Shown: in pieces, positions 8,043 through 15,052 of the stretch
Layout of the letters: every line of letters starts with the position of its first letter
Position numbering within the stretch: position 1 is the stretch's first letter
DNA from: Hyphomicrobiales bacterium
GTDB lineage: Bacteria; Pseudomonadota; Alphaproteobacteria; Rhizobiales; Aestuariivirgaceae
Assembly: GCA_027024225.1 (NCBI GenBank)
Contig: JALVSR010000082.1
Coordinates: 1 to 34,551, forward strand
Length of the DNA: 34,551 nucleotides
Direction of reading: 5' to 3'
Position numbers and translations under genes: made by a program
Notes under the pieces: model-generated
Told to the model about the DNA's origin: nothing
What the model saw: the letters and a program-made list of their open reading frames with translations, nothing else
The model's database searches: none

Positions 8043-8464
8043 GCCCGTGCCCCGGTCTTCTCGCCCATGATGCCAGCACGCATGAACAGCCGTTCCATCA
8101 CGCATGGGTCAGATCCCATGAAAAGACAGAGGGGTTGGTGGTGTTGGGTGATTTGCACCCACCGGCCCTTGCGCAATTTGACGTGAGAGCCCGCCGCGCC
8201 AGGCCAGAATCCCGCAATACCGGGTTGCGTGAGGGCTGAGCTGCGCAAACCACCCCGCGCCCTCACCCAAGCCCCAAGTCATGAAAAGCAAGGCTTGGAT
8301 GGGGGCGCGGGGTGGCGGATGGTTTCTCATGCATTCTGGTTCAAGCGGATGGGAGCAAGAGGCGTTTCGCCAAAATCTCGCGGAAGCTCGTGCCGATGCT
8401 TTCCGGACTCGCCGCCCGTTGCGGACGGCGGTCAAAGGGCGGAACGGAAAGGAGTGGTCGGGCT
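8043..8464. other. Gene-free region between convergent genes
   Basis: About 420 bp between the exonuclease-fusion gene and lapA, which converge here. No credible gene is seen. It holds a long imperfect hairpin (8250-8315, listed separately) and a short stem CATGGG/CCCATG at 8103-8120 containing GGGTCAGATCCC. A possible alternative pairing joins GTGAGGGC at 8229-8236 with GCCCTCAC at 8259-8266. Transcription termination from both sides is the likely role. Confidence 0.5.
8250..8315. repeat. Long imperfect hairpin between convergent genes
   Basis: The arms 8250-8273 and 8292-8315 pair over 24 positions with one mismatch and one G-T wobble. The outer part is CCACCCCGCGCCC against GGGCGCGGGGTGG. 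The loop has 18 nt. There is no T tract, so it is an unusual terminator if it is one. It does not carry the GTCAAGG or AAGAAAAAGTG cores of the other palindromes here. Confidence 0.7.
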
Positions 8465-8896
8465 TCAGGTTCCGGTTTTGGCCGGCAGGGTGGAAGCGGC
8501 GCCGGTGGTGTTGGCGGCGGGGCCGGGCAACACCTTGCCGGAAGAAGCGGAGAAGGCGGGTTTGTTCACGTTCTTGCGGGCCGAGGCGCCGCCGGTGACT
8601 TCGCGCTCGAGATCCTTGCGCGCCACCCGCTCCATGGCCAGCTCCCGCTCAAGGCGCCGGGCTTTCTTGCGCCACTTGGACTGCCGCATCCAGGTGGCCA
8701 CCCCGCCGGCCATCAGCCCCAGCAGGATGCCGGCGTACAGCACCACCCACAATGGCACCTCGATGCCCAGCCAGGGCTGCTCCGGCGTGACCGGGTCCAG
8801 TGAAAACATTACCGTGTGCCTATTTGCCAGCGCCACCAGCAAGAGCACGACGAGAATCGGCAAGCCCAGGAGCAAGGAAAGAATGCGCTTGATCAT
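8465..8896 (-). CDS. LapA-domain inner-membrane protein (DUF1049)
   Basis: This is a small two-helix membrane protein of 143 residues. Helix 1 spans residues about 4-24 (ILSLLLGLPILVVLLLVAL), followed by the family-typical ANRHTVMFSLDPV turn. Helix 2 spans about 47-67 (PLWVVLYAGILLGLMAGGVATW). A charged, probably coiled-coil segment then runs to residue about 100, ending in a Ser/Ala/Thr-rich tail. In enterobacteria LapA works with LapB in controlling LPS synthesis; whether that holds here is unknown. It lies 79 bp after ihfB on the same strand, an arrangement I know from many alphaproteobacteria. GGGGGA sits just ahead of the ATG at 8896. Confidence 0.82.
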   Translation of the reverse strand: MIKRILSLLLGLPILVVLLLVALANRHTVMFSLDPVTPEQPWLGIEVPLWVVLYAGILLGLMAGGVATWMRQSKWRKKARRLERELAMERVARKDLEREVTGGASARKNVNKPAFSASSGKVLPGPAANTTGAASTLPAKTGT

Positions 8897-8975
8897 GTCA
8901 TCCCCCGGAAGGTGTGGTGAGCGATGAGACGTGTCCTTGTCATATGCATCAGGATGCCCCCGGCATCAACCACCC

Positions 8976-9296
8976 TTAAGCGGCGGCGGTGTTGTCGCCG
9001 TCCTGATCGCCTCGATAGTTGCGGTTGAGTCGCTCATGCAACTCCTTGCCGGGCTTGAAATGCGGCGCCTTGCGCGCGGGCACCTGCACCGTCTCGTTGG
9101 TGCTGGGGTTGCGCGAGATACGGGGCTTGCGTTCGCGCACGGTGAACACGCCAAAGCCGCGCAGCTCCACCCGCTTGCCCTGGGCCAGGCCATCCACGAT
9201 CTCGTCCAGAATGGCATTCACCACACGCTCGGCATCGCGCCGGGAAAGCGCGGGGTTGAGCTCCACCAGCTTGGCAATCAATTCTGATTTTATCAT
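8976..9296 (-). CDS. ihfB: Integration host factor subunit beta
   Basis: IHF-beta pairs with IHF-alpha to bind and sharply bend DNA in replication, recombination and transcription. The 106-residue protein starts MIKSELIAKLVELNPALSRRD and contains GKRVELRGFGVFTVRERKPR. The DNA-intercalating arm region RNPSTNETVQVPARKAPHFKPGKEL includes the conserved Pro of NPST. A short acidic and Ala-rich tail (GDQDGDNTAAA) follows. The ATG at 9296 matches the family start; longer upstream in-frame sequence runs antisense-like through sppA and is not plausible. It begins 22 bp after the sppA stop, so the two are probably co-transcribed. Confidence 0.95.
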   Translation of the reverse strand: MIKSELIAKLVELNPALSRRDAERVVNAILDEIVDGLAQGKRVELRGFGVFTVRERKPRISRNPSTNETVQVPARKAPHFKPGKELHERLNRNYRGDQDGDNTAAA

Positions 9297-9318
9297 TTTT
9301 CCCCGAAACCTCAGAATC

Positions 9319-10278
9319 TTAGTTTCCCCCTGCGATGGTCGTGTCAGGGTGCCAGACGGAAAGCAGACCGTCAACCCTGACCGATGGCGCAAACAGCCGC
9401 ACCACGACTTCGTCCAGCCCCAACAACCCCAGCAGCCCGCCGGCCACGCCGGGCAACCCCAGCTCTTGCAGCAAGGGCTTGCGCGGGCGGTATTCACGCA
9501 CCTTGGTCTTGAAGGGTATCTTGTGCTCTTTCTCCAGCCACTTGCGGGCGTCCAGCTCATCGCCCAGCGCGTCCACCAGCCCCGCCTTCAGGGCCTGGCG
9601 GCCGGTGTAGATGCGGCCATCGGCCAGCTTGCGCACCTGGTTCTCGCTCATCTTGCGGCGCTTCGCCACGAGGGAGACGAACCAGTCGTAGGAATCGCGC
9701 ACCATCTCCTCGATCACGCGGCGCGCTTCGGGCGGGGTGGGCTCCACCGAGTTCGGCACCGCCTTCAGCGGGCCGGAGCGCACCGCCTGCATCTTCACCC
9801 CCACCCGGGTGAGCAGCTCGTGCACCTCGGGCCACTGCACGATGACGCCAATGGAGCCGGTGATGGTGTTGCCGCCGGCGATCATGCGATCGCCCGCCAG
9901 CGCCACCATGTAGCCGCCCGAGGTGGCGATGCTGTCCATGACCGTCACCACCGGCTTCCTTTCCGCCACCCGGCGCAGGGCCTTGTAGATGGCCTCGGAG
10001 CCGGACGTGGTGCCGCCGGGGCTGTTGATGCGCACGATGACAGCGCGCACGTCCTTGTTCTTCGCCAGCTTGTCGATGAGGTCCAGCTTCGCCTGGCGGC
10101 CGAAGATGAAATCGTTGATGCGGATGCGGGCGACGTGGTCTTCCTCGATCACGCCGTCCGCCTGCCATTCCGCCAGCGCCAGGAAAAGGGCGCCCATGGA
10201 CAGGAGCGCCACCACGCGCCAGAAACTGAGCTTGCGCCGCGTCTTGCCCAGCGCCACCCGCAACGACGTGATATCCAT
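9319..10278 (-). CDS. sppA: Signal peptide peptidase SppA (S49 family, short form)
   Basis: This is a membrane-bound serine protease that degrades signal peptides left in the inner membrane. It has 319 residues, the length of the short single-domain type rather than the double-length E. coli enzyme. An N-terminal anchor spans residues about 21-38. The nucleophile is Ser120 in DSIATSGGYMVA. The likely general base is Lys172 in RSGPLKAVPNS. The oxyanion region is INSPGGT at 85-90. The ATG at 10278 is preceded by GGGAGGGT, a strong ribosome-binding site; upstream in-frame residues look non-coding. It leads the sppA-ihfB-lapA block and diverges from yejB, with a 250 bp shared upstream region. Confidence 0.93.
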   Translation of the reverse strand: MDITSLRVALGKTRRKLSFWRVVALLSMGALFLALAEWQADGVIEEDHVARIRINDFIFGRQAKLDLIDKLAKNKDVRAVIVRINSPGGTTSGSEAIYKALRRVAERKPVVTVMDSIATSGGYMVALAGDRMIAGGNTITGSIGVIVQWPEVHELLTRVGVKMQAVRSGPLKAVPNSVEPTPPEARRVIEEMVRDSYDWFVSLVAKRRKMSENQVRKLADGRIYTGRQALKAGLVDALGDELDARKWLEKEHKIPFKTKVREYRPRKPLLQELGLPGVAGGLLGLLGLDEVVVRLFAPSVRVDGLLSVWHPDTTIAGGN

Positions 10279-10385
10279 GTTACACCCTCCCGGCCAGAAA
10301 ACCCGTGTATCCTTGCCGCAATCCGATTCCGAGACAAGGGAATACCGTATATCGCGGCGTGGGGCCAGCGGTGGGAAGGTTTCTG

Positions 10386-10399
10386 ATTTTGCGCAAAAT
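10386..10399. promoter_or_regulatory. Perfect 14 bp palindrome between sppA and yejB
   Basis: ATTTTGCGCAAAAT is a perfect palindrome in the divergent intergenic region, 108 bp ahead of sppA and 130 bp ahead of yejB. Such a site could be bound by a dimeric regulator controlling either gene. No convincing promoter hexamers could be fixed around it, so the role is inference. Confidence 0.4.
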
Positions 10400-10528
10400 G
10401 TTCTAAACAGGTCTTGTCGCCGTCGCGGGTGATTCCCTTTTCCGGGGTGCGGAACCAACCGCCCGGGCAAGGCTTGGAAAAGCGGGGGCATCCCGACACG
10501 CCAGGCAGGAGGCAAGCAAGGGGCGCGC

Positions 10529-11647
10529 ATGTTCGCCTATATCCTGAAACGACTGGGCCTGATGATCCCGACGCTCATCGGGATCATGCTGGTGAATTTC
10601 ATCATCGTGCAGTTCCTGCCCGGCGGGCCGGTGGAGCGCGTGCTGGCGCAGTTGCAGGGTCATGACGTTTCCGCCACCGCGCGCATTGGTGGCGCGGGCG
10701 CCGGCGGCGAGGTGGGCCAGGCCGCGGGCGCGGGCGCGGCCGGCGCGGCGGCGGAAGGCGGCTTCAAGTATCGCGGCGCGCAGGGGCTTGACCCGGAGTT
10801 CATCAAGCAGCTCGAGAAACAGTTCGGCTTCGACAGGCCGGCGCACGAGCGCTTTCTCAAGATGATCTGGGACTACTTCCGCTTCGATTTCGGCAACAGC
10901 TATTTCCGCGACCGGCCGGTCATCGAGCTCATCAAGGACGCGCTGCCCGTTTCCATCTCGCTGGGGCTGTGGCTCACTTTCATCTCCTACGGCGTGTCCA
11001 TCCCGCTGGGCATCGCCAAGGCGGTGCGCGACGGTTCGCGCTTCGACGTGTGGACATCGGCCGTCATCATCGTCGGTTACGCCATACCCTCGTTCCTGTT
11101 CGCCATCCTGCTCATCGTGCTGTTCGCGGGCGGCAGTTTCTGGAGCATCTTTCCCTTGCGCGGGCTGGTGTCGGACAATTTCGAGGAGCTGACATGGTGG
11201 CAGAAAATCCTGGACTATGCCTGGCATCTGGTGCTGCCGCTCACGGCACTCGCCATTTCCTCCTTCGCCACCATGACGCTGCTGACCAAGAACTCGTTTC
11301 TGGACGAGATCAAGAAGCAATACGTGGTGACCGCGCGCGCCAAGGGGCTGACGGAAAGACGGGTGCTGTATGGTCACGTGTTCCGCAACGCCATGCTCAT
11401 CGTGATCGCCGGCTTTCCGGGCGCGTTCATCTCGGCCTTCTTCACCGGCTCACTGCTCATCGAGCAGATCTTCTCGCTGGACGGGCTGGGATTGCTGGGC
11501 TTCAAGGCGGCGATCGACCGTGATTACCCGGTGGTGTTCGCCACGCTCTACATTTTCTCGCTGATGGGCCTGCTGACGAACCTCATCACGGATGTGGTTT
11601 ATACCCTCATCGACCCGCGCATCGACTTCGAGAAACGGGAGCTGTGA
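10529..11647 (+). CDS. yejB: Peptide ABC transporter permease YejB
   Basis: YejB is one of two inner-membrane permeases of the YejABEF importer, which takes up short peptides and, in E. coli, microcin C. The 372-residue protein starts [36 protein letters not shown], the typical first helix. Five more membrane segments follow. The cytoplasmic EAA loop is present near [29 protein letters not shown] Gly/Ala-rich insert, residues about 48-80 ([26 protein letters not shown]), lies in the periplasmic region before [16 protein letters not shown] and looks like a low-complexity expansion. It begins the yejB-yejE-yejF row. No yejA solute-binding gene is next to it; upstream is divergent sppA. Confidence 0.93.
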   Translation: MFAYILKRLGLMIPTLIGIMLVNFIIVQFLPGGPVERVLAQLQGHDVSATARIGGAGAGGEVGQAAGAGAAGAAAEGGFKYRGAQGLDPEFIKQLEKQFGFDRPAHERFLKMIWDYFRFDFGNSYFRDRPVIELIKDALPVSISLGLWLTFISYGVSIPLGIAKAVRDGSRFDVWTSAVIIVGYAIPSFLFAILLIVLFAGGSFWSIFPLRGLVSDNFEELTWWQKILDYAWHLVLPLTALAISSFATMTLLTKNSFLDEIKKQYVVTARAKGLTERRVLYGHVFRNAMLIVIAGFPGAFISAFFTGSLLIEQIFSLDGLGLLGFKAAIDRDYPVVFATLYIFSLMGLLTNLITDVVYTLIDPRIDFEKREL

Positions 11648-11680
11648 CGGATGCAAGGAATGCCGAACATCTTTTCGTCT

Positions 11681-11732
11681 CCCCCCTCCGGAAGAAACAG
11701 TGGAAAAATCCACTGTTTCTTCCGGAGGGGGG
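11681..11732 (+). repeat. Composite palindrome unit 2, B element
   Basis: A perfect 24 bp stem pairs 11681-11704 with 11709-11732 around a 4 nt AAAA loop. The inner arm is AAGAAACAGTGGA, matching the AAGAAAAAGTGC of unit 1 and AAGACAAAGTGC of unit 3. The outer arm is a copy-specific C tract. Here B comes before A, the reverse of units 1 and 3. It starts 33 bp after the yejB stop. Confidence 0.85.
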
Positions 11733-11749
11733 AACAGTTCCATGCTGGT

Positions 11750-11827
11750 GCTCTCCTGCCGGTTGTCAAGGGCGGGCCAAAGGCCCGCCGCGAAGCGGGC
11801 ATGCCCCTTGACAACCGGCAGGAGAGC
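11750..11827 (+). repeat. Composite palindrome unit 2, A element
   Basis: A perfect 23 bp stem pairs 11750-11772 with 11805-11827; the arm ends GGTTGTCAAGGG. The 32 nt interior contains GGCGGGCC-aaa-GGCCCGCC, then CCGC-gaa-GCGG, and ends CATGCC. It is the same core as unit 1 but in plus orientation. Because B also lies on the other side, the whole unit 2 is inverted relative to units 1 and 3. It ends 29 bp before the yejE start. Confidence 0.87.
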
Positions 11828-11856
11828 GCACACCACAAGCGGAGCGGCAACGGAGC

Positions 11857-13068
11857 ATGACCGAGCCGAAGAACATCGACGATCTGGACGCGGTGGTGGA
11901 CATCCGCGAGCTGGCCAAGGAGGCCGCCGTTGCGGGCGTGCCCGTGCCGGAGGTGGTGGCCGCAAAGGGCTGGCTTTCGCCCATCAACCGCCGCAGGCTG
12001 GCCCTGTTCAAGGCCAACCGGCGCGGTTACTGGTCGTTCTGGATTTTCCTCGCGCTGTTCGTGCTCAGCTTGTTCGCCGAGTTCATCGCCAACGACAAGC
12101 CGCTGCTGGTGAAATACAAGGGCGAGCTGCTCTACCCCGTGTTCGTCGATTACCCGGAATCGAAATTCGGCGGTTTTCTCGCCCAGACGGACTACCGCGA
12201 CCCGTTCATCCAGGAGGAAATCAACAAGCATGGCTGGATGATCTGGCCGCCCATCCGCTACTCATATGATACGGTGAACAACTATCTGCCCGAGCCCGCG
12301 CCCTCGCGCCCGGCCTTCCTGATGAGCTGGGAGGAAGCCTGCAAGAAATACCCCAAGGGCGTGAACGACCCCAATTGCGTGGCCGGCAACCTCAACTGGC
12401 TGGGCACGGACGATCACGGGCGCGATGTTCTCGCCCGGCTCATCTACGGCTTTCGCATCTCGGTCATCTTCGGCCTGTTGCTGACCTTCTTCTCTTCCAT
12501 CATCGGCGTGGCCGCGGGCGCCGTGCAGGGCTATTTTGGCGGGCTGCTGGACCTGTTGTTCCAGCGCTTCATCGAGGTGTGGACGTCCATTCCGACGCTC
12601 TATCTCATCATCATTCTCTCGGCGTTCTTCGTGCCCAACTTCTGGATATTGCTGTTCATCATGCTGCTGTTCTCGTGGACGGCGCTGGTGGGGGTGGTGC
12701 GCGCGGAGTTCCTGCGCGGGCGCAACTTCGAATACGTGCGCGCCGCACGCGCGCTGGGGCTGGATGACATGCGCATCATGTTCAAGCACATCCTGCCCAA
12801 CGCCATGGTGGCCACCATCACCTTCCTGCCCTTCATCCTGTCGGGCTCGATTACCACGCTCACCGCGCTGGACTTCCTGGGCTTCGGCCTGCCGCCCGGC
12901 TCGCCCAGCCTCGGCGAGCTCTTGAAGCAGGGCAAGGTGAACCTGCAGGCGCCGTGGCTGGGGCTGACGGGCTTCATCGTGGTTTCCGTCATGCTCTCGC
13001 TGCTGGTGTTCATCGGCGAGGCGGTGCGCGATGCCTTCGACCCGCGCAAGACCTTCGAGGAGGGGTGA
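11857..13068 (+). CDS. yejE: Peptide ABC transporter permease YejE
   Basis: YejE is the second permease of the YejBEF importer, forming the channel with YejB. The 403-residue protein has a soluble N-terminus and then LALFKANRRGYWSFWIFLALFVLSLFAEFIANDKP, a hallmark of YejE. A large periplasmic section follows with DDHGRDVLARLIYGFRISVIFGLL. The remaining membrane segments carry the EAA-type loop YVRAARALGLDDMRIMFKHILPNAM. The start at 11857 has CGGAG 6-8 bp upstream. It lies 209 bp after yejB, and the gap is almost entirely filled by composite palindrome unit 2. That is unusual for an operon in which these genes are usually nearly contiguous. Confidence 0.93.
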   Translation: MTEPKNIDDLDAVVDIRELAKEAAVAGVPVPEVVAAKGWLSPINRRRLALFKANRRGYWSFWIFLALFVLSLFAEFIANDKPLLVKYKGELLYPVFVDYPESKFGGFLAQTDYRDPFIQEEINKHGWMIWPPIRYSYDTVNNYLPEPAPSRPAFLMSWEEACKKYPKGVNDPNCVAGNLNWLGTDDHGRDVLARLIYGFRISVIFGLLLTFFSSIIGVAAGAVQGYFGGLLDLLFQRFIEVWTSIPTLYLIIILSAFFVPNFWILLFIMLLFSWTALVGVVRAEFLRGRNFEYVRAARALGLDDMRIMFKHILPNAMVATITFLPFILSGSITTLTALDFLGFGLPPGSPSLGELLKQGKVNLQAPWLGLTGFIVVSVMLSLLVFIGEAVRDAFDPRKTFEEG

Positions 13069-13087
13069 TGGGGATGCATTGCGTTTC

Positions 13088-13165
13088 GCCAGCCGTTCAC
13101 GCCTGTCAAGGGGAACACCCGCCGAAGGCGGCGCTACGCGCCCTTGACAGGCGTGAACGGCTGGC
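13088..13165 (-). repeat. Composite palindrome unit 3, A element
   Basis: A perfect 25 bp stem pairs 13088-13112 with 13141-13165; the arm ends GCCTGTCAAGGG. On the minus strand the 28 nt interior reads as GGCGC-gta-GCGCC, then CCGCC-ttc-GGCGG, then TGTTCCCC. The two inner hairpins are kept although their bases differ from units 1 and 2. It starts 19 bp after the yejE stop. Confidence 0.83.
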
Positions 13166-13181
13166 AAGCATCGGATTTGCT

Positions 13182-13237
13182 CCTGCCTGCTGCAAGACAA
13201 AGTGCCGGAACCGGTACTTTGTCTTGCAGCAGGCAGG
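13182..13237 (-). repeat. Composite palindrome unit 3, B element
   Basis: A perfect 22 bp stem pairs 13182-13203 with 13216-13237, with extra pairing inside through CCGG/CCGG. The inner arm AAGACAAAGT(GCC) matches the other B elements. The 16 nt linker to A (AAGCATCGGATTTGCT) resembles the linker of unit 1. Its 3' arm ends in AGGCAGG, 9 bp before the yejF ATG, so folding could cover part of the translation start region. Confidence 0.82.
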
Positions 13238-13246
13238 GCGCAAACA

Positions 13247-14899
13247 ATGGGAAAAAACATGAACGCCGATAGCGAAAAACATCTGCTTCAGGTGAAAAAT
13301 CTTGCCGTGGACTTCGTGCAGGGGCGCAAGGTCACGCATGCTGTCAAGGGCGTGTCGTTTCACATCGATAAGGGCGAGACGCTCGCACTCGTGGGCGAAT
13401 CCGGCTCGGGCAAGTCCACCGTGGCGCTGTCCATCCCCAAGCTCTTGCCCTACCCGGCGGCGCGCCATCCTTCCGGCGAGGTCATTTTCAAGGGCCGCGA
13501 CCTCTTGCACGCGCCGGAAGACGAGCTGCGAAAAGTGCGCGGCAACGACATCACCATGATCTTCCAGGAGCCCATGACCTCGCTCAACCCGTTGCACACG
13601 GTGGAGAAGCAGATCGGCGAAATCCTGGAAGTGCACCAGGGGTTGACGGGCGAAGAGGCGCGCCAGCGCATCATCGAGCTCCTGGAAGAGGTGGGCATTC
13701 CCGAGCCGGAAAAGCGGCTGTCCAGCTACCCGCACCAGCTCTCCGGCGGGCAGCGCCAACGCGTGATGATCGCCATGGCCCTGGCCAACCGGCCCGACCT
13801 GCTCATTGCCGATGAGCCGACCACGGCGCTGGACGTGACGGTGCAGGCGCAGATCCTGAAATTGCTCAAGCGTCTGCAGAAGCAGCACGGCATGGCCATC
13901 CTGCTGATTACCCACGACCTGACCATCGTGCGGCGCGTGGCCGACCGCGTGGCGGTCATGAAGGACGGCGAGATCGTGGAGCTGAAGCCCACCGAAGAGC
14001 TCTTTGCCAACCCGGAGCACGCTTACACGCAGATGCTGTTGGCCTCGGAGCCGAAGGGCGACCCGCCACCATTGGATGAAAACGCGCCGGTGGTGATGGA
14101 GGCGGAGAACCTGAAGGTGTGGTTTCCCATCAAGAAGGGTTTCTTGAAGCGCACGGTGGGCTACATCCGCGCGGTGAACGGCATCAGCGTGAAAATCCGC
14201 AAGGGGCAAACGCTGGGCGTGGTGGGCGAATCGGGCTCGGGCAAGACGACGCTGGGCCTGGCATTGCTGCGGCTCATCCAGTCGGAAGGGCCCATCGTGT
14301 TCATGGGCCGGCACATCGAGCAGTGCGATGCGAAATGCATGCGCCCCTTGCGGCGGCACATGCAGATCGTGTTCCAGGACCCGTATGGGTCACTCAGCCC
14401 GCGCATGAGCATTCGCCAGATCGTGGAGGAAGGCCTGCTGATCCAGGCGCCCGACATGCCCTATGAAGAGCGCGTGGCGCTGGTGGCGCAGACGCTGGAC
14501 GAGGTGGGCATCGACCCCGCCGCCATGGAGCGCTATCCGCACGAGTTCTCCGGCGGGCAGCGCCAGCGCATCGCCATTGCGCGGGCCATGGTGCTGCATC
14601 CGCGCTTCGTGGTGCTGGACGAGCCGACCTCGGCGCTGGACCTCACCGTGCAGGCGCAGATCGTGGAGCTGCTGCGCCGGCTGCAGGACAAGCATGATCT
14701 CGCCTACATGTTCATCTCACACGATTTGCGCGTGGTGAAGGCGCTGGCCAGCGAACTCTTGGTGATGCGCCACGGCGAACTCGTCGAATCCGGCCCGGCG
14801 AAAGAGATTTTCGACAATCCGCAACACCCCTACACGAAAGCGCTGCTGAAGGCCGCCTTCGAGCTGGAAGCGGTGGAAGACGACTTGGTGGCGCAGTAA
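13247..14899 (+). CDS. yejF: Peptide ABC transporter, dual ATPase YejF
   Basis: YejF is the cytosolic ATP-hydrolysing subunit that drives YejBE. It has about 550 residues with two complete ABC domains in tandem. Domain 1 has Walker [10 protein letters not shown], signature LSGGQRQRV and Walker [13 protein letters not shown]. Domain 2 has [18 protein letters not shown] and [11 protein letters not shown]. Both have the oligopeptide-type C-terminal pattern ([15 protein letters not shown] and [15 protein letters not shown]). Two starts are possible, ATG 13247 ([12 protein letters not shown]) and ATG 13259. The first has AGGGCG 7 bp upstream, partly inside the unit 3 B hairpin. The 178 bp gap to yejE is filled by unit 3. 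Confidence 0.93.
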   Translation: MGKNMNADSEKHLLQVKNLAVDFVQGRKVTHAVKGVSFHIDKGETLALVGESGSGKSTVALSIPKLLPYPAARHPSGEVIFKGRDLLHAPEDELRKVRGNDITMIFQEPMTSLNPLHTVEKQIGEILEVHQGLTGEEARQRIIELLEEVGIPEPEKRLSSYPHQLSGGQRQRVMIAMALANRPDLLIADEPTTALDVTVQAQILKLLKRLQKQHGMAILLITHDLTIVRRVADRVAVMKDGEIVELKPTEELFANPEHAYTQMLLASEPKGDPPPLDENAPVVMEAENLKVWFPIKKGFLKRTVGYIRAVNGISVKIRKGQTLGVVGESGSGKTTLGLALLRLIQSEGPIVFMGRHIEQCDAKCMRPLRRHMQIVFQDPYGSLSPRMSIRQIVEEGLLIQAPDMPYEERVALVAQTLDEVGIDPAAMERYPHEFSGGQRQRIAIARAMVLHPRFVVLDEPTSALDLTVQAQIVELLRRLQDKHDLAYMFISHDLRVVKALASELLVMRHGELVESGPAKEIFDNPQHPYTKALLKAAFELEAVEDDLVAQ

Positions 14900-14902
14900 T
14901 TT

Positions 14903-14987
14903 TTCCGCGTTCTTCGCCATGTCAAGGTCGGCCCTTCGGGCCGCCGCGAAGCGGTCGAAGAACCTTGACATGGCGAAGAACGCGGAA
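14903..14987 (+). repeat. Composite palindrome unit 4, A element
   Basis: A perfect 25 bp stem pairs 14903-14927 with 14963-14987, starting only 3 bp after the yejF stop. The arm runs TTCCGCGTTC to CATGTCAAGG. The 35 nt interior folds as GGCCC-ttc-GGGCC and CCGC-gaa-GCGG, then TCGAAGAA. Plus orientation. No B element accompanies it; a CGCCAATGG hairpin (14998-15033) lies downstream instead. Confidence 0.85.
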
Positions 14988-14997
14988 GAATGGCAAG

Positions 14998-15033
14998 GAA
15001 GCGCCAATGGCGGAAAATCGCCATTGGCGCTTC
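14998..15033. terminator. CGCCAATG hairpin C1 after yejF
   Basis: A perfect 15 bp stem pairs 14998-15012 with 15019-15033 (GAAGCGCCAATGGCG, loop GAAAAT). It ends TTCTCT rather than in a clean T run, 19 bp before queG. It shares CGCCAATG with two other hairpins in the window. It may be a weak terminator or a processing site between yejF and queG. Confidence 0.6.
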
Positions 15034-15052
15034 TCTCGGCTAAAAAAGCCAC

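Noticed and set aside
5801-13237. Resemblance of AAGTGC in the B hairpins to the Pasteurellaceae uptake sequence AAGTGCGGT
   Set aside because: Only six bases match, unit 2 breaks the match (CAGTGGA), and the organism is not a gammaproteobacterium.
5701-15033. CRISPR array
   Set aside because: The repeats are palindromic, far apart, in both orientations and lie between genes, with no spacers of regular length and no cas genes.
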